Below, piece after piece: positions 39,300 to 49,590 of a DNA stretch of 64,000 bases. Each line of letters begins with the position of its first letter. The stretch's first letter is position 1. Source of the stretch: Lucinisca nassula. Taxonomy: Eukaryota; Mollusca; Bivalvia; Lucinida; Lucinidae. The stretch spans positions 67,509,076-67,573,075 of the forward strand of contig OY757019.1 in NCBI GenBank assembly GCA_963580285.1, written 5' to 3'. The notes beneath the pieces are model-generated. The model was not told the origin of the DNA and searched no databases. It was given only the letters and a program-made list of their open reading frames with translations. The position numbers were made by a program, and so were the translations under genes.

Positions 39300-39850
39300 C
39301 GTTACAGAATACAAAAAGGTCATCATATTGGGAGACTCCATTCCCAAATACATAACTGGAATTGAAGGAGTACATTTGAAGTCTTTCAGAGGAGATACCA
39401 TTGGAAGATTAGCAAATAGACTGTTAAATAAGCAGATTTGTCTGGACAATTTTGAGTTTGTCCTCATTCATGTTGGAACAAATGACATTGCGAATAATTA
39501 CTCCCTACCTTTTCAAAATGCATTTAATAGCATCATTTCTGATTACGGCAATTAAATTGGCATTTGCAGAAAGTTGAAACCTGAAATTAATATACTTGTA
39601 TCAGCAATATTGCCTCGCCCTGTGGATCATGAGAAAACAGACCCACTTATAAGAAAATTGAATGCTTATCTCCAAAAGAATATGAGTAAGACTATGAAAT
39701 TTACTTTCTTGCGTACATATAAGCCATTTATGTATGCAGGTTAAGTAAAAAAGAGAACTCTTTGCCAAAAATGATGGAGGTTTACACCTCAATACAGAAG
39801 GAACGAACAAACTAAGATACTTCTTTTTGAGAACAATTGCTTCTATATGA
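39300..39850 (+). pseudogene. SGNH (GDSL) hydrolase ORF of the Ngaro-type element
   Basis: It encodes KKVIILGDSIPKYITGIEG (block I with the nucleophile Ser), FVLIHVGTNDIANNY (block III, G-x-N-D), and after an in-frame TAA (39,553-39,555) and a one-base shift near 39,755, NDGGLHLNTEGTNKL (block V, D-x-x-H). SGNH hydrolases are esterase-like enzymes, and Ngaro elements are known to carry one. The ORF opens right after TTTCACTGCTTTCGTTACAG, which looks like a 3' splice site, so it may have been a spliced downstream ORF. It ends with TGA at 39,848-39,850. Confidence 0.8.
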
Positions 39851-40110
39851 GTGGGATTGGTTTTCTCATGATAACATACATGTACTTGCAAACGTGTTAG
39901 GAAATTATAAATTTCAATTACAGTCATTAAAAACTTTGAAAAGGGTTAGTATATAAATGATTATCAATAGCACACATATTATTTTAATGATGTTTCAGAT
40001 CTTCTTGACGTATTATACTAGTATAAGATACAATGATTATCATTATAATTATTATTATTATTTTTTTTTTGAAACTGGAAATCATTTTACATTCCAATTT
40101 AAGACCTCGT
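39851..40110. other. No gene recognised
   Basis: AT-rich, with an ATT microsatellite at about 40,042-40,068. Presumably the 3' non-coding part of the retrotransposon. Confidence 0.5.
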
Positions 40111-40319
40111 TAGAGAAGACCAATATAAGACCACACTGATCAGACCAATGATAATAAGACCACATTGATAAGACCACATTGATAAGACCACCCATATTGT
40201 CAGTATTACTTGATCAAAAATGTCTGTTTCTTATTAGAGAAGACCAGTATAAGACCACACTAATCAGACCAATGATAATAAGACCACATTGATAAGACCA
40301 CTCATATATTGTCAGTATT
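40111..40319. repeat. Two-copy direct repeat with internal AAGACCA repeats
   Basis: TAGAGAAGACCA-TATAAGACC ... TGTCAGTATT occurs at 40,111-40,207 and 40,235-40,319. Inside each, AAGACCACATTGAT is repeated. It is non-coding. Confidence 0.85.
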
Positions 40320-40682
40320 TACAACCCTTTGGTATTGTTTTTATTATTATTATTATTTTTTTTTTTCAATATTCAATCTTACTTAAATACTTAGCAACAA
40401 CTTGATAGACTCACAGTCAGACTGGGTGTATATATTTGTTCTTTTATGTATTTTATATAGACCAACCCTTTTTCAAAGAATTTTGGTGAAAATTAGAGAG
40501 AAGAATAGATGGTAAGAATATCTGTATTGCTGTACATGTCGCTTGTGTTGTATTGTCTTAGTTTGTTTTACTGTTACTTTTTTGCTTGTTCTTGTTTGAA
40601 CATCCTCTAATGCATGCAGCCAATTCCATAATGAAGTTGATGAATTCTAACCAAGTCACTGTATCATTCCATGAGTTACGGG

Positions 40683-40935
40683 TATCTGCTACAATAATAT
40701 TGTGCAGTAGATTCGGCAGTAGCCCAATACGGTTATTGAGTTTCCTGGCTGTGATTCATGGTCTGGTGCCAGTGTGTCAATATTTGGTTTACCTCCAGCC
40801 TTATTCAAATTAAATTATGCTAAAATTTCACTCCATTAGGTACAGTTATCTGCTACAGTTAATTTGTGCAGAAGGATCAGCAATAGTCCAACACGACTTT
40901 TGGGTTCCTTAGCTCTGCTTGGTGGTCTGTAAATT
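40683..40935. repeat. Diverged direct repeat pair, about 70 bp
   Basis: TATCTGCTACAATAATATTGTGCAG ... AATACGG-TT (about 40,683-40,755) is echoed by TATCTGCTACAGTTAATTTGTGCAG ... AACACGACTTTTGGGTTCC (about 40,847-40,915). Related words occur upstream in the retrotransposon spacer. Confidence 0.7.
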
Positions 40936-41592
40936 TAATTAGTTAATAATTTTGCTTGCATGTATTGGACTGTTTTTCGTTTTGTTCTATCATTTTTCAG
41001 ATATCTCAGTCAGGACATTATATGTATATAATTTTTTAGGGCTTATAAACATTACAGGTGGAAATCTAAGTCCTAAGTTTCGTCTTGACATTTTTTAGTT
41101 CAAATCCCTATATAAAGTTGAATTATCCTCATGCATATGCCTTATTTACTCGTATCGGGTTCATATTCCATATGCTACATAGTTCAAGTCTTTGGCTGAG
41201 TATATCTTGAAAAAAATTTATCGTTTTATTTCAATGCTTCATTTATTTGCTTCATTATCAGAAGCTATGTCCATTTTGGCGAATTTGAAATGATGCATGC
41301 TTTGATGTATCACTATTCTGCCAACTAATTTCCAAATACGTATTGTTGCATATGATTTATATGCATACCACCAAGAGACTTCACTCAATATGCCTGCAGA
41401 TAGTTATGCTGTCTTGCAAACCTTTCAGTTGGTCTTACGTCTCTCCTGCATTAAAAGGAATCATGTTTGTATTTATTAGTTATATATAGTAATAATATTA
41501 TTATTTTTATTTTATTTATTTATTTATTTATTTTATTTTATTATTTTTTTTTCTAACACTGTTCATCCTGACTTTATTTTGGCCGTTTGGTT
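40936..41592. other. No gene recognised
   Basis: AT-rich with a TTTATTTATTTA run at 41,505-41,550. No similarity noted. Confidence 0.5.
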
Positions 41593-42219
41593 AGCGGTAT
41601 AGTGAATATTAATGTTAAATTAATGATTATTTCAACAATTATAGTCTTGAAAATATTAGCATTATATATTTCAAGACCTATGATTGGACGATGTGACATT
41701 AATAGTTTATTTGATTTGAAGTATTAGAATTTATGCCTTGATTATATATCATGGATGTTACAGTCCCCTACTGAACAAATGGTCTTGTTTTAGCTCCAGT
41801 TGACACATAAGTTATTAACTCTTAAGAGAAGCTTGCATTTATATATATATACAAATGGAAATAATTGGTTTATTATAAGCTTATAATATTTAATTATTGA
41901 CGATTTGGATTCCGTCGAAATTTGTCGTTTCATAAAATATAATTGTACGTTGTTGGTGTATTTATTGTCTTACTGGTCACTCCTTCTACAGTGAGCGGTA
42001 TTGTGAATATTAATGTAAAATTAATGATTATTTCAACAATTATAGTCTTGAAAATATTAGCATTATATATTTCAAGACTTATGATTGGACGATGTGACAT
42101 TAATAGTTTATTTTATTACATAGAAATGCCTTGGTCTTGTTTTAGCTCCTGTTGACACATAAGCTATTAACTCTTAAGAGAAGCTTGCATTTATATATAT
42201 ACAAAAGGAAATAATTAGG
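41593..42219. repeat. Large direct repeat (41,593-41,863 and 41,994-42,219)
   Basis: Both copies start AGCGGTAT-GTGAATATTAA and share about 120 bp nearly identically. Then both share TGGTCTTGTTTTAGCTCC ... AAGAGAAGCTTGCATTTATA. The second lacks a middle piece of the first. About 130 bp separates them. They may be part of the split direct repeats of the Ngaro-type element, but no upstream partner was found. Confidence 0.85.
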
Positions 42220-42344
42220 GGAACAACAAAACATCGTGTGAGAGTTCGTGTATTTTTAAAGGATTAACTTTACAAAAAAGCTACAACATGCTTTTATTAC
42301 TGATTTGATCTTATCCATATTGCTGTTCAATAATATATATATAT
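42220..42344. other. No gene recognised
   Basis: Short AT-rich spacer. Confidence 0.4.
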
Positions 42345-42510
42345 TTTTGGAGGGCGGGGGTTACGGCCCTTTCAAGATTATTTCACTTATATCGAGCGGA
42401 TCGTTAATCAAAGGTGGACGAAAACCGTAGTACCCGGAGAAATACCACCCGACCTTCCGTTGCAGAACACACAGGCTCGAACACACAGCCGTGAGAGATA
42501 TAATGATTAA
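42345..42510 (-). repeat. SINE fragment (relative of 33,575-33,795)
   Basis: TTACGGCCCTTTCAAGATTA, ATATCGAGCGGATCGTTAAT and CCACCCGACCTTCCGTTGCA occur in the same order as in the other copy. The tRNA-like head is largely missing. Confidence 0.8.
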
Positions 42511-42689
42511 GAGAATAATATAGATATACTACCATAATCTGTAAAATTCTTAATATTTGAAATTGCTGCTGTAGAACTTAGATTATCTGTACCTGCCCTT
42601 TGATTGATAATCCTTTACAATGCAAACACCTGTTCTAAATCTATTATGTGTAGCAAAAATCATTCCATTTTCAGGTAAATTATTGTTAA

Positions 42690-42955
42690 AGATAAAGAAG
42701 CTTTATTTAACGTCGCATATCCGAAACAAATAACATAAGCTCTGTAGAGCTTTTATTGCGACAAACAAAGTATCCTTTAACAAATACTGACCTGAATTCA
42801 TTTATCTTCCTAGGACTACCCCTGATAATGCGAGCGTCAGCCAGGGGAGCGCCTAGTACCATTTTTGTGCCTTTGGTATGGCGCGGCTGGGGATCGAACC
42901 CGCGACCTCCCATTCCCGAAGCGGACGCTCTACCACTGAGCTATCGGGGCCGGCA
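42690..42955 (-). mobile_element. tRNA-derived SINE with well-kept head
   Basis: The minus strand reads GCCCCGATAGCTCAGTGGTA, then an intact B box GGTTCGATCCC, and continues to GTTAAATAAAGC at its 3' end. The head has both pol III boxes. The body length and the copies with the same head elsewhere show a SINE and not a tRNA gene. It shares its head with the SINE at 14,516-14,851. Target duplications were not resolved. Confidence 0.8.
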
Positions 42956-43377
42956 AGTGAGTAAATACTTTTACCAGCTCGTCCCAGTCTTCTAGTAGGC
43001 CATTCAATATGTTGCAACAAAGTCAACATTAACATCGGTGTAATTTATGGTAACGCAATCAAGTTAATTTTGATACCACTACGCCCTGGAACTTTTAGCT
43101 GTCAAAGATTGCCACTGTGGGTAATAGGTCGTATTCTAGAGGCATTCACTGAGCAACTTTGCTATCAGTCTGTGCCTCTTCTTCAGCCCTTTTTATAGGA
43201 TTGCTGAAGTCATTTTGCAGGGAGTGCATGGGCAGAATTGAGTGAACATTATCCCTATTAATTAAAATCTCCTTTTTGGCAATGCGTTTCTCAATGAGGC
43301 AGTTTGTTTTTAATTGACTATTTGTAACTTTAACTTTTAAGAATATATTTATTATTTTAAGTGCTTTGGTTGTTTGA
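42956..43377. other. No gene recognised
   Basis: Apparently unique, non-coding spacer. Confidence 0.5.
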
Positions 43378-43803
43378 TTTTTGTGTTCTCGGAGATGTTG
43401 CACTGATGTGTTAGGAGGCCTTCATGGGGACTGAACAAATTATTTGTCTAAATCGCGACAGACATAAGGGCGAGGATTGTGGCCACGTAAAATCGATTTA
43501 AGCCCCCGAGTGGAATTCATTTCACTGACCCTTCCAAAGCGGTCATTCTGCCATGGTTTATTTTTGTTATGGTAAGTCTTTGGGTGTGTGTTTCGCTTAT
43601 ATTATTATGTTTTGGATAGCCAGTTGGCCATTTTGTGGGAAAGTGACTGTCCGTTTTGCTTTCCGTTTTTGGGGTTTCCATTGGGGTCTAGTTATTTCAT
43701 GTTTGTGTTTCTTTCCCTTTGGTGTCACTGCTCGGAGCTGTCAGTTAATTGTATGGCATGGATTCCTGATCATTGCCTTCACTCCTATTGTTGTGTTAGA
43801 CAA
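43378..43803 (+). mobile_element. Retroelement 3' region, 5'-truncated copy
   Basis: It matches 38,745-39,149 from TTTTTGTGTTC and CGGAGATGTTGCACTGATG through TTCTTTCCCTTTGGTGTC. The extreme 3' end differs (TGGATTCCTGATCATTGCC), so it is a related subfamily. No coding part remains. Confidence 0.85.
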
Positions 43804-44206
43804 GGTGCAGTATTAAGTGGTCTAATATACTGATTCTTTTCAAAAGTTGCAATGCATTAGCTAATTTTATTTTAATGGATTTATTCTCTTTCATATGACA
43901 TATATGTGCTGTATTTATATATACTGGTATACTGTAAATGACTTTGAAAGTATTCTGTTTATTGAATGGCTGTATCCATTGAATACATCGCCATTGCTTA
44001 GGGTTTCTATATTATTTTTGTACAATTTGACGAAAAGACCATCTGGTTGGGTGCTGATCGAATAAGAATTCTATTTCATTCATTCTTTACAAATCTGATG
44101 ACTCTTTTTTTTCTCAGGGCACAGGCTACTTCATCTGTTAGTTACCTTGCTAGTCTGTAATGTTTTCAAAATTATTAGAAGGTCAGGTGTTTTTTTTTTT
44201 AGTTTC
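43804..44206. other. No gene recognised
   Basis: AT-rich spacer. No similarity noted. Confidence 0.5.
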
Positions 44207-44210
44207 TTAA

Positions 44211-44420
44211 CCCTTTTTGTACCAAATGGAATCTTCCACCTCACATATAGCAGGAGTCTATTTCAAAGTTTAGGAGTACCAGGTTGTGCTTTCTTAAAAT
44301 TCATTTGAAAATTAGCTGAATTTTTACAAACAGTGGAGGCCCTCATTAGACGCTGCGTTCTGATCTGGGCCTTCACTGTTTGCCAGGGTAACCATTTTGG
44401 GTTTTCCAGTACCAAATGGG
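44211..44420. mobile_element. TTAA-flanked MITE (piggyBac-like), copy 2, 210 bp
   Basis: It is perfectly flanked by TTAA (44,207-44,210 and 44,421-44,424). It begins CCCTTTTTGTACCAAATGG and ends GTACCAAATGGG. The centre holds a snap-back (ACAAACAGTGGAGGCCCT ... GGGCCTTCACTGTTTGCC). Relatives are at 11,923-12,163 and, inverted, 62,017-62,238. Confidence 0.8.
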
Positions 44421-44472
44421 TTAATAGAGAAACAGGATTTTTAAGTCATTGATAAAATGCCAGTAAATAAAA

Positions 44473-47400
44473 ACAAGAGGGCCAAGCTGGTCCTGTATCG
44501 CTCACCTGAGCTAACAGATTCAAAGTTTCAGGAAGTGCCAACCTTTACTGAAGGATTAATGGAAGCACATGGTGATGGCAGGATAAGCAATTTCTGCAAA
44601 TCAAGAAGAATGTAACTCTATGATCAATAGGCTGACATCACCAGTTTTCAAACTCATTCAAGCTTTTATTCCTGACTTGCTAAGAAGATCCGATATAAAC
44701 TGATGGGGCTATGGTGATGACATGTTCAAAAATAAGCAATTAACTGCTGCAATCAAAGGGATGTTACTCTGTGACAAATAGGCAAACCTCACGAGTTTTC
44801 AAACTCCTCCGAGCTTTTCTGCCTGACTTATTTGTAAGTTTCATGAAGAATTGATCAAAACTGAAGGGGCAGCACTGCTAACAAGGTCGAAAATATGCAT
44901 TTTTAAATCAATCAAAGGGCTAGGGTGATGACAAGGTCAAAAATTGGCATTTTCAGCAATCAAAGGGACGTTAGTCTGTGAGAAATGGACCAAATTGGCT
45001 GGTTTTCGAACCCATCCGAGATTTTATCCCCAGCCACGTTACATATAATTTTCAGAAAGATTCGATCAAAACTGAAAGGGCTAGGGTGATGACAAGGTCA
45101 AAAAGCAGCATTTTCAGCAATCAAAGGGACGTTACTCTCCGATAAATGGACCGACTTGGTCTGTTTTCGAACTCATCCTAGATTTTATTCCCAGCCACCT
45201 TACATATAAGTTTCAGAAAGATCCGATCAAAACTGAAGGGGCTACGGTGATGACAAGGTCAAAAATCGCCCTTTTTTAGCCATCAAAGGGACATAACTCT
45301 ACGTTAAATGGGCTGACTTGGCCTGTTTTCGAACTCATCCGAGATTTTATCCCTAGCCACCTTACATATAAGTTTCAGAAAGATACGATCAAAACTGAAG
45401 GGGCTATGGTATTGACAAGGTCAAAAATCGGCATTTTCATCAATCAAAGGGACGTAAATCTATGATAAACGGGCCAACTTGGTTGGTATTCGAACTCATC
45501 CTAGGGGATCAAAACTGAAGGGGCTACAGTGATGACAAGGTAAACAAGGCCGAAAATCGGCATTTTCAGCAATCAAAAGGAAATAACACTCTGTTAAATG
45601 GCGGACTTGGCCGCTTTTCGAACTCATCTGGGGTTTTATCCCCAGCCACCTTACATATAAGTTTCAGAAAGATATGATCAAAACTGATGACAAGGTAAAA
45701 AATCGGCATTTTCGAACTCATCCGAGTTTTTATCCGCAGTCACCTTACATATAAGTTTCAGAAAGATCCGATCAAAACTGAAGGCGCTACGGTGATGACA
45801 AGTAAGCCTATGGGACCTTGTGGTTGTCACAGGAATCAAAGTTTTAGAGCCATTTCGAAAAAAAGTTTATGTCAACAGATGAGAAATGACTGGGATCAGC
45901 CTGCAGGATACAGAGATATAGCTGCTCAAAAATGTGAACGGACGGACGACGGAGGACCCACTATACTACAAGCTCCCCTGGAGCCTTCGGCCCAGGTGAC
46001 CTAAAAATCGGCATTTTCAGCAATCAAGGGGACGTCACTCTATGATAAATTGGCTTACTTTGCCGGTATTCCAACTCATCTGAGGTTTTATCCCCAGTCA
46101 CCTGACACATAAGTTTCAGAAAGATCCGATCAAAACTGAAGGGGCTACGGTGATGAAAAGGTCAAAATTCGGCATTTTCAGCAATCAAAGGGACGTTACT
46201 CTATGATAAATGGGCCGACTTGGCCGGTTTTCGAACTCATCTGAAGGTTTATCCCAAGCCACCTTTCATATAAGTTTAAGAATAATCCGATCAAAACTGA
46301 AGGAGCTACAGTGATGACAAGGTCAAAAATTGGCATTTTCAGCAATCAAAGGGACGTAACTCTACATTAAATGGGCCAACTTGGCCAGTTTTCGAACTCA
46401 TCCGACGTTTTATCCCAAGCCACCTTACATATAGGTTTGAAAAAGATCAAATCAAAACTGAAAGGGCTACGGTGATGACAAGGTAAAAAAAATGCATTTT
46501 CAGCAATCAAAGGGATGTAACTCTATGATAAATGGACCGACTTGGCCAGTTTTCGGACTCATTCGCAGTTTCAGCCCAAGCCACCTTACATATTAGTTTC
46601 AGAAAAATCCGATCAAAACTAAAAGGGGTACGGTGATGACAAGGTCAAAAATTCGCATTTTCAGCCATCAGAGGGACGTTACTCTATGATAAATAGGCCG
46701 ACTTGGCTGGTTTTCGAACTCATCCGCGGTTTAATCCCAAGCCACCTTACACATAAGTTCAGAAAGATCGGATCAAAACAGAAGGGGCTACGGTGATGAC
46801 AAGATCAAAAATCGGCATTTTCAGCAATCAAAGGGACGTAACTATGATAAATGAGTCGACTTGGCTGGTTTTCGAACTCATCCGAGATTTCATTCCAGCC
46901 ACCTTATATATAAGTTTCAGAAAGATCCGATCAAAACTGAAGGCGCTACCATGATGACAGCATTTTCCCATTGTAAGTCTATGGGACCTTGTGATTGCCA
47001 TTGCAAACAAAGTTTTCGAGCGATTTCAAAAAAAAAAAGTTTATGTCAGCAATGCCCCACCAGAGGCATGCTACAGATGAGAAATGATTGAGAGCAGCCT
47101 GAGGGCTACAGAGATATAGCGGCTCAGAAGTGTGGACGGACGGACGGACGACGAACGGACGGACGACGGAGGACCCACTAATAATACTATAAGCTCCCTT
47201 TGAGCCTTCGGCCTAGGTGAGCTAAAACTGAGGGGGGGGGGGGGCGCTACCGTGATGACAAGGTCAAAAATCGGCATTTTCAGCAATCAAAGGGATGTAA
47301 CTATATGATAAATGGGCCGACTTGGCCGGTTTTCAAACTCATCCGAGGTTTTATCCCCAGCCACATTACATATAAGTTTCAGAAAGATCCGATCAAAACT

Positions 47401-48156
47401 AAAGGGCCTACGGTGATGACAAGGTCAAAAATCGGTATTTTCAGCAATCAAAGGGGCGTAACTCTATGATAAATGGGCCGACTTGGCCGGCATTCAAACT
47501 CATCCGAGTTTTTATCCCAAGCCACCTTACATATAAGTTTGAGAAAGATTCGATCAAAACTGAAGGGGCTACGGTGATGACTAGTTCAAAAATCGGCATT
47601 TTCAGCAATCAAAGGCACGTAACTCTATGATAAATGGGCCAACTTGGCCGGTTTTCGTACTCATCCAAGGTTTTATCCCCAGCCACCTTCAATATATATA
47701 AGTTTCAGAAATATCCGATCAAAACTGACGGGGCTAGGGTGATGACAAGGTCAAAAATCAGCATTTTCAGCAATCAAAGGAACGTAACTATATGATAAAT
47801 GGGCCGACCTAACCGGTTTTCGAACTCATCCAAGATTTTATCCCCGTCACCTTACATATAAGTTTCAGAAAGATCCAATCGAAACTGAAGGCCCTACGGT
47901 GATGACCAGCATTTTCCCACAGTAAGTCTATTGGACCTTGTGGTTGCCATAGGGACCAAAGTTTTAGAGGGATTTCGAAAAAAAAAAGTTTATGTCGTCA
48001 ATGCCCCACCAGAGGCATGCTACAGATGAGAAATGATTGAGATCAACTTGCAGGATACAGAGATATAGCTGCTCAAAAGTTTGGACGGAGACGGACGGAC
48101 GACGGAGGACCCATTATACTATAAGCTCCCCTGGAGCCTTCGGCCCAGGTGAGCTT
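44473..48156 (+). mobile_element. HINE-like satellite element(s), family 5, with head
   Basis: The head is AACAAGAGGGCCAAGCTGGTCC and GCTCACCTG (44,500-44,508). Two or three unusual first units follow, then about 157-bp units identical in type to 12,400-18,962. Tails with end hairpins occur at 45,971-46,002, 47,192-47,223 and 48,124-48,155, each followed directly by more units. The chain therefore consists of several elements sharing one head, or of tandemly amplified ends. (GGAC)n-like runs precede every hairpin. Confidence 0.85.
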
Positions 48157-48262
48157 GTAATAGACATTTTCAGCCATCAAAGGGACATAACTAGATAGGA
48201 AATGGGGCGCCTTGGCCGGTTTTTGAATTCGTCCGAGGTTTTATCCCCAGCCACCTTACATA

Positions 48263-49590
48263 CGAGGACTGTTCAAATATGAATGCAAGTAGAACGTTTT
48301 CTCATGCACTAATGCGAAAATCACCTGGAAATAAATATGACATCGTAGAAAAACATTTTACCTATACATTGATACCAAACCTGTTAAAATCCATGCACTT
48401 TAGCCATGTATATCGTTCGATAAACACTGTCTACTCTTGTATACTAATACAAAACATGGTTGGACGGTCAGAGTACGCCATTGAAATACGGTCCTATATT
48501 AAGAATCATTGTATTCTTGGTATACGGTGCAAAGACATTTTTTAATGAAATATGTTCGGTTTATGCGCATAATGAAATGTCTTTTCCGACAGTTTTTTGT
48601 TGGTGTAAGAAATTCTGCTGTGGGTTAGGCTCATCAGAAGGTGCACCACATGATCGTCGGCGGAAAAGAGCAACATCGGCCAAGATGGTTGCTAGAGTGA
48701 AAGAAATAGTTGCTACCGATGCACGATAAACCACTAGGCAAATAGCTAGTATGGTTGGCATCTCATTAGGAGCAGCTCATACAATTCTGAAACGGGATTT
48801 GAAAATGAGAAAGATCTGTGCTAGATGGATTCCCCATCTGTGATAGATGAGCAGAAAAAGACACGCGCTCAGTGCGCCAAGAAGTTGCTTAAAAAATTTC
48901 CAAATTACGATGCACGGTCTTTCGCTAATGTCGTCACAGGTGACGAGACATGGGTTCACTTTTTTTGCCAAAACGAAAGATTCAGAACAAAATATGGGCA
49001 GCAAAGTATTGCAAAAGACCATGCATTGCAAAGCGGACCATGAGCGTCAAGAAGGTAATGTATGCCATATTCTTTTCAAATCAGGGCCCTGCTATTCAGG
49101 TTGCTGTGCCTAAAAGCAAATCTGTAAATGCGAAGTTTTACAAGAATAAAGTTTTTCGAAAATTGAAGAAATATTTCAAAGAACGAAGACCCGCAACTGA
49201 TTTGGCCAATGTAAGATTGCTACATGACAATGTGTCATCGCACAAGGCGTTCATTGTGCAAGACTATCTGAAGCAGGAAAAGGTTGTTGAACTCCCTCAC
49301 CCCCCTGACCTTGCCCCATGTGACTTTTTTTTGTTCCCGGGGCTGAAAAAAAACCTTTCTGGTCGAAAATTTGTACAGCGCAAACACCTCGGTTCTGCAA
49401 TATTCCAGTGCCTTCATAGTATACCTCGAAAAGACTAGCAAAATGCATTCAATGATTGGATCAGAAGACTGAAAGTTTGTATATCTGTTAAAGGGGAATA
49501 CTTTGAGGGGGGCAAAATAAATTTTTCATCGAAATCTATCACGGAATCATTTTTATGTGCTTAGTTGCATTCATATTTGAACAGTCCTCG
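48263..49590 (+). mobile_element. Mariner transposon inserted in a satellite monomer
   Basis: The element is 1,328 bp with 26-bp terminal inverted repeats (48,263-48,288 and 49,565-49,590, starting CGAGGACTGTTCAAATATGA) and TA target duplications (48,261-48,262 and 49,591-49,592). The host site is the ACATATAAG part of a 157-bp unit: ...TTACATA on the left and TATAAGTTT on the right. It carries a broken transposase gene. It is younger than the array around it. Confidence 0.95.
48456..49564 (+). pseudogene. Mariner transposase, frameshifted
   Basis: The start MVGRSEYAIEIRSYIKNH fits the family N-terminus, followed by helix-turn-helix parts (SFPTVFCWCKKF, IASMVGISLGAAHTILKRDL) and RWIPHL. The catalytic residues are D in VVTGDETWVHFF, D in LLHDNVSSHKA and D in LAPCDFFLFPG. 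The usual spacing is DD34D. Here a small in-frame loss (PHPPDLAP where family members have PHPPYSPDLAP) leaves 31 residues. A TAA (48,727-48,729) and frameshifts near 48,545, 48,840 and 48,980 inactivate it. The stop at 49,562-49,564 abuts the right TIR. Confidence 0.9.

Larger units (their letters stand above)
26060..39850 (+). mobile_element. Ngaro/DIRS-type tyrosine-recombinase retrotransposon, dissected
   Basis: Ordered plus-strand pieces are gag (26,060-26,457), pol start (26,458-26,968), RT (29,198-29,421 and 31,382-31,790), RNase H (31,955-32,720), tyrosine recombinase (32,740-33,257 and 37,005-37,472) and SGNH hydrolase (39,300-39,850). Tyrosine-recombinase retrotransposons integrate with a recombinase in place of an integrase. 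An extra SGNH hydrolase ORF is known from some Ngaro elements, which favours that group. The gaps are later insertions with their own ends. Frameshifts and nonsense codons occur in several pieces, so the copy is dead. Flanking split repeats were not proven. Confidence 0.82.

Noticed and set aside
42878..42955. tRNA gene
   Set aside because: The tRNA-like head has both promoter boxes but is followed by a SINE body and recurs with the same flank at 14.8 and 33.5 kb.
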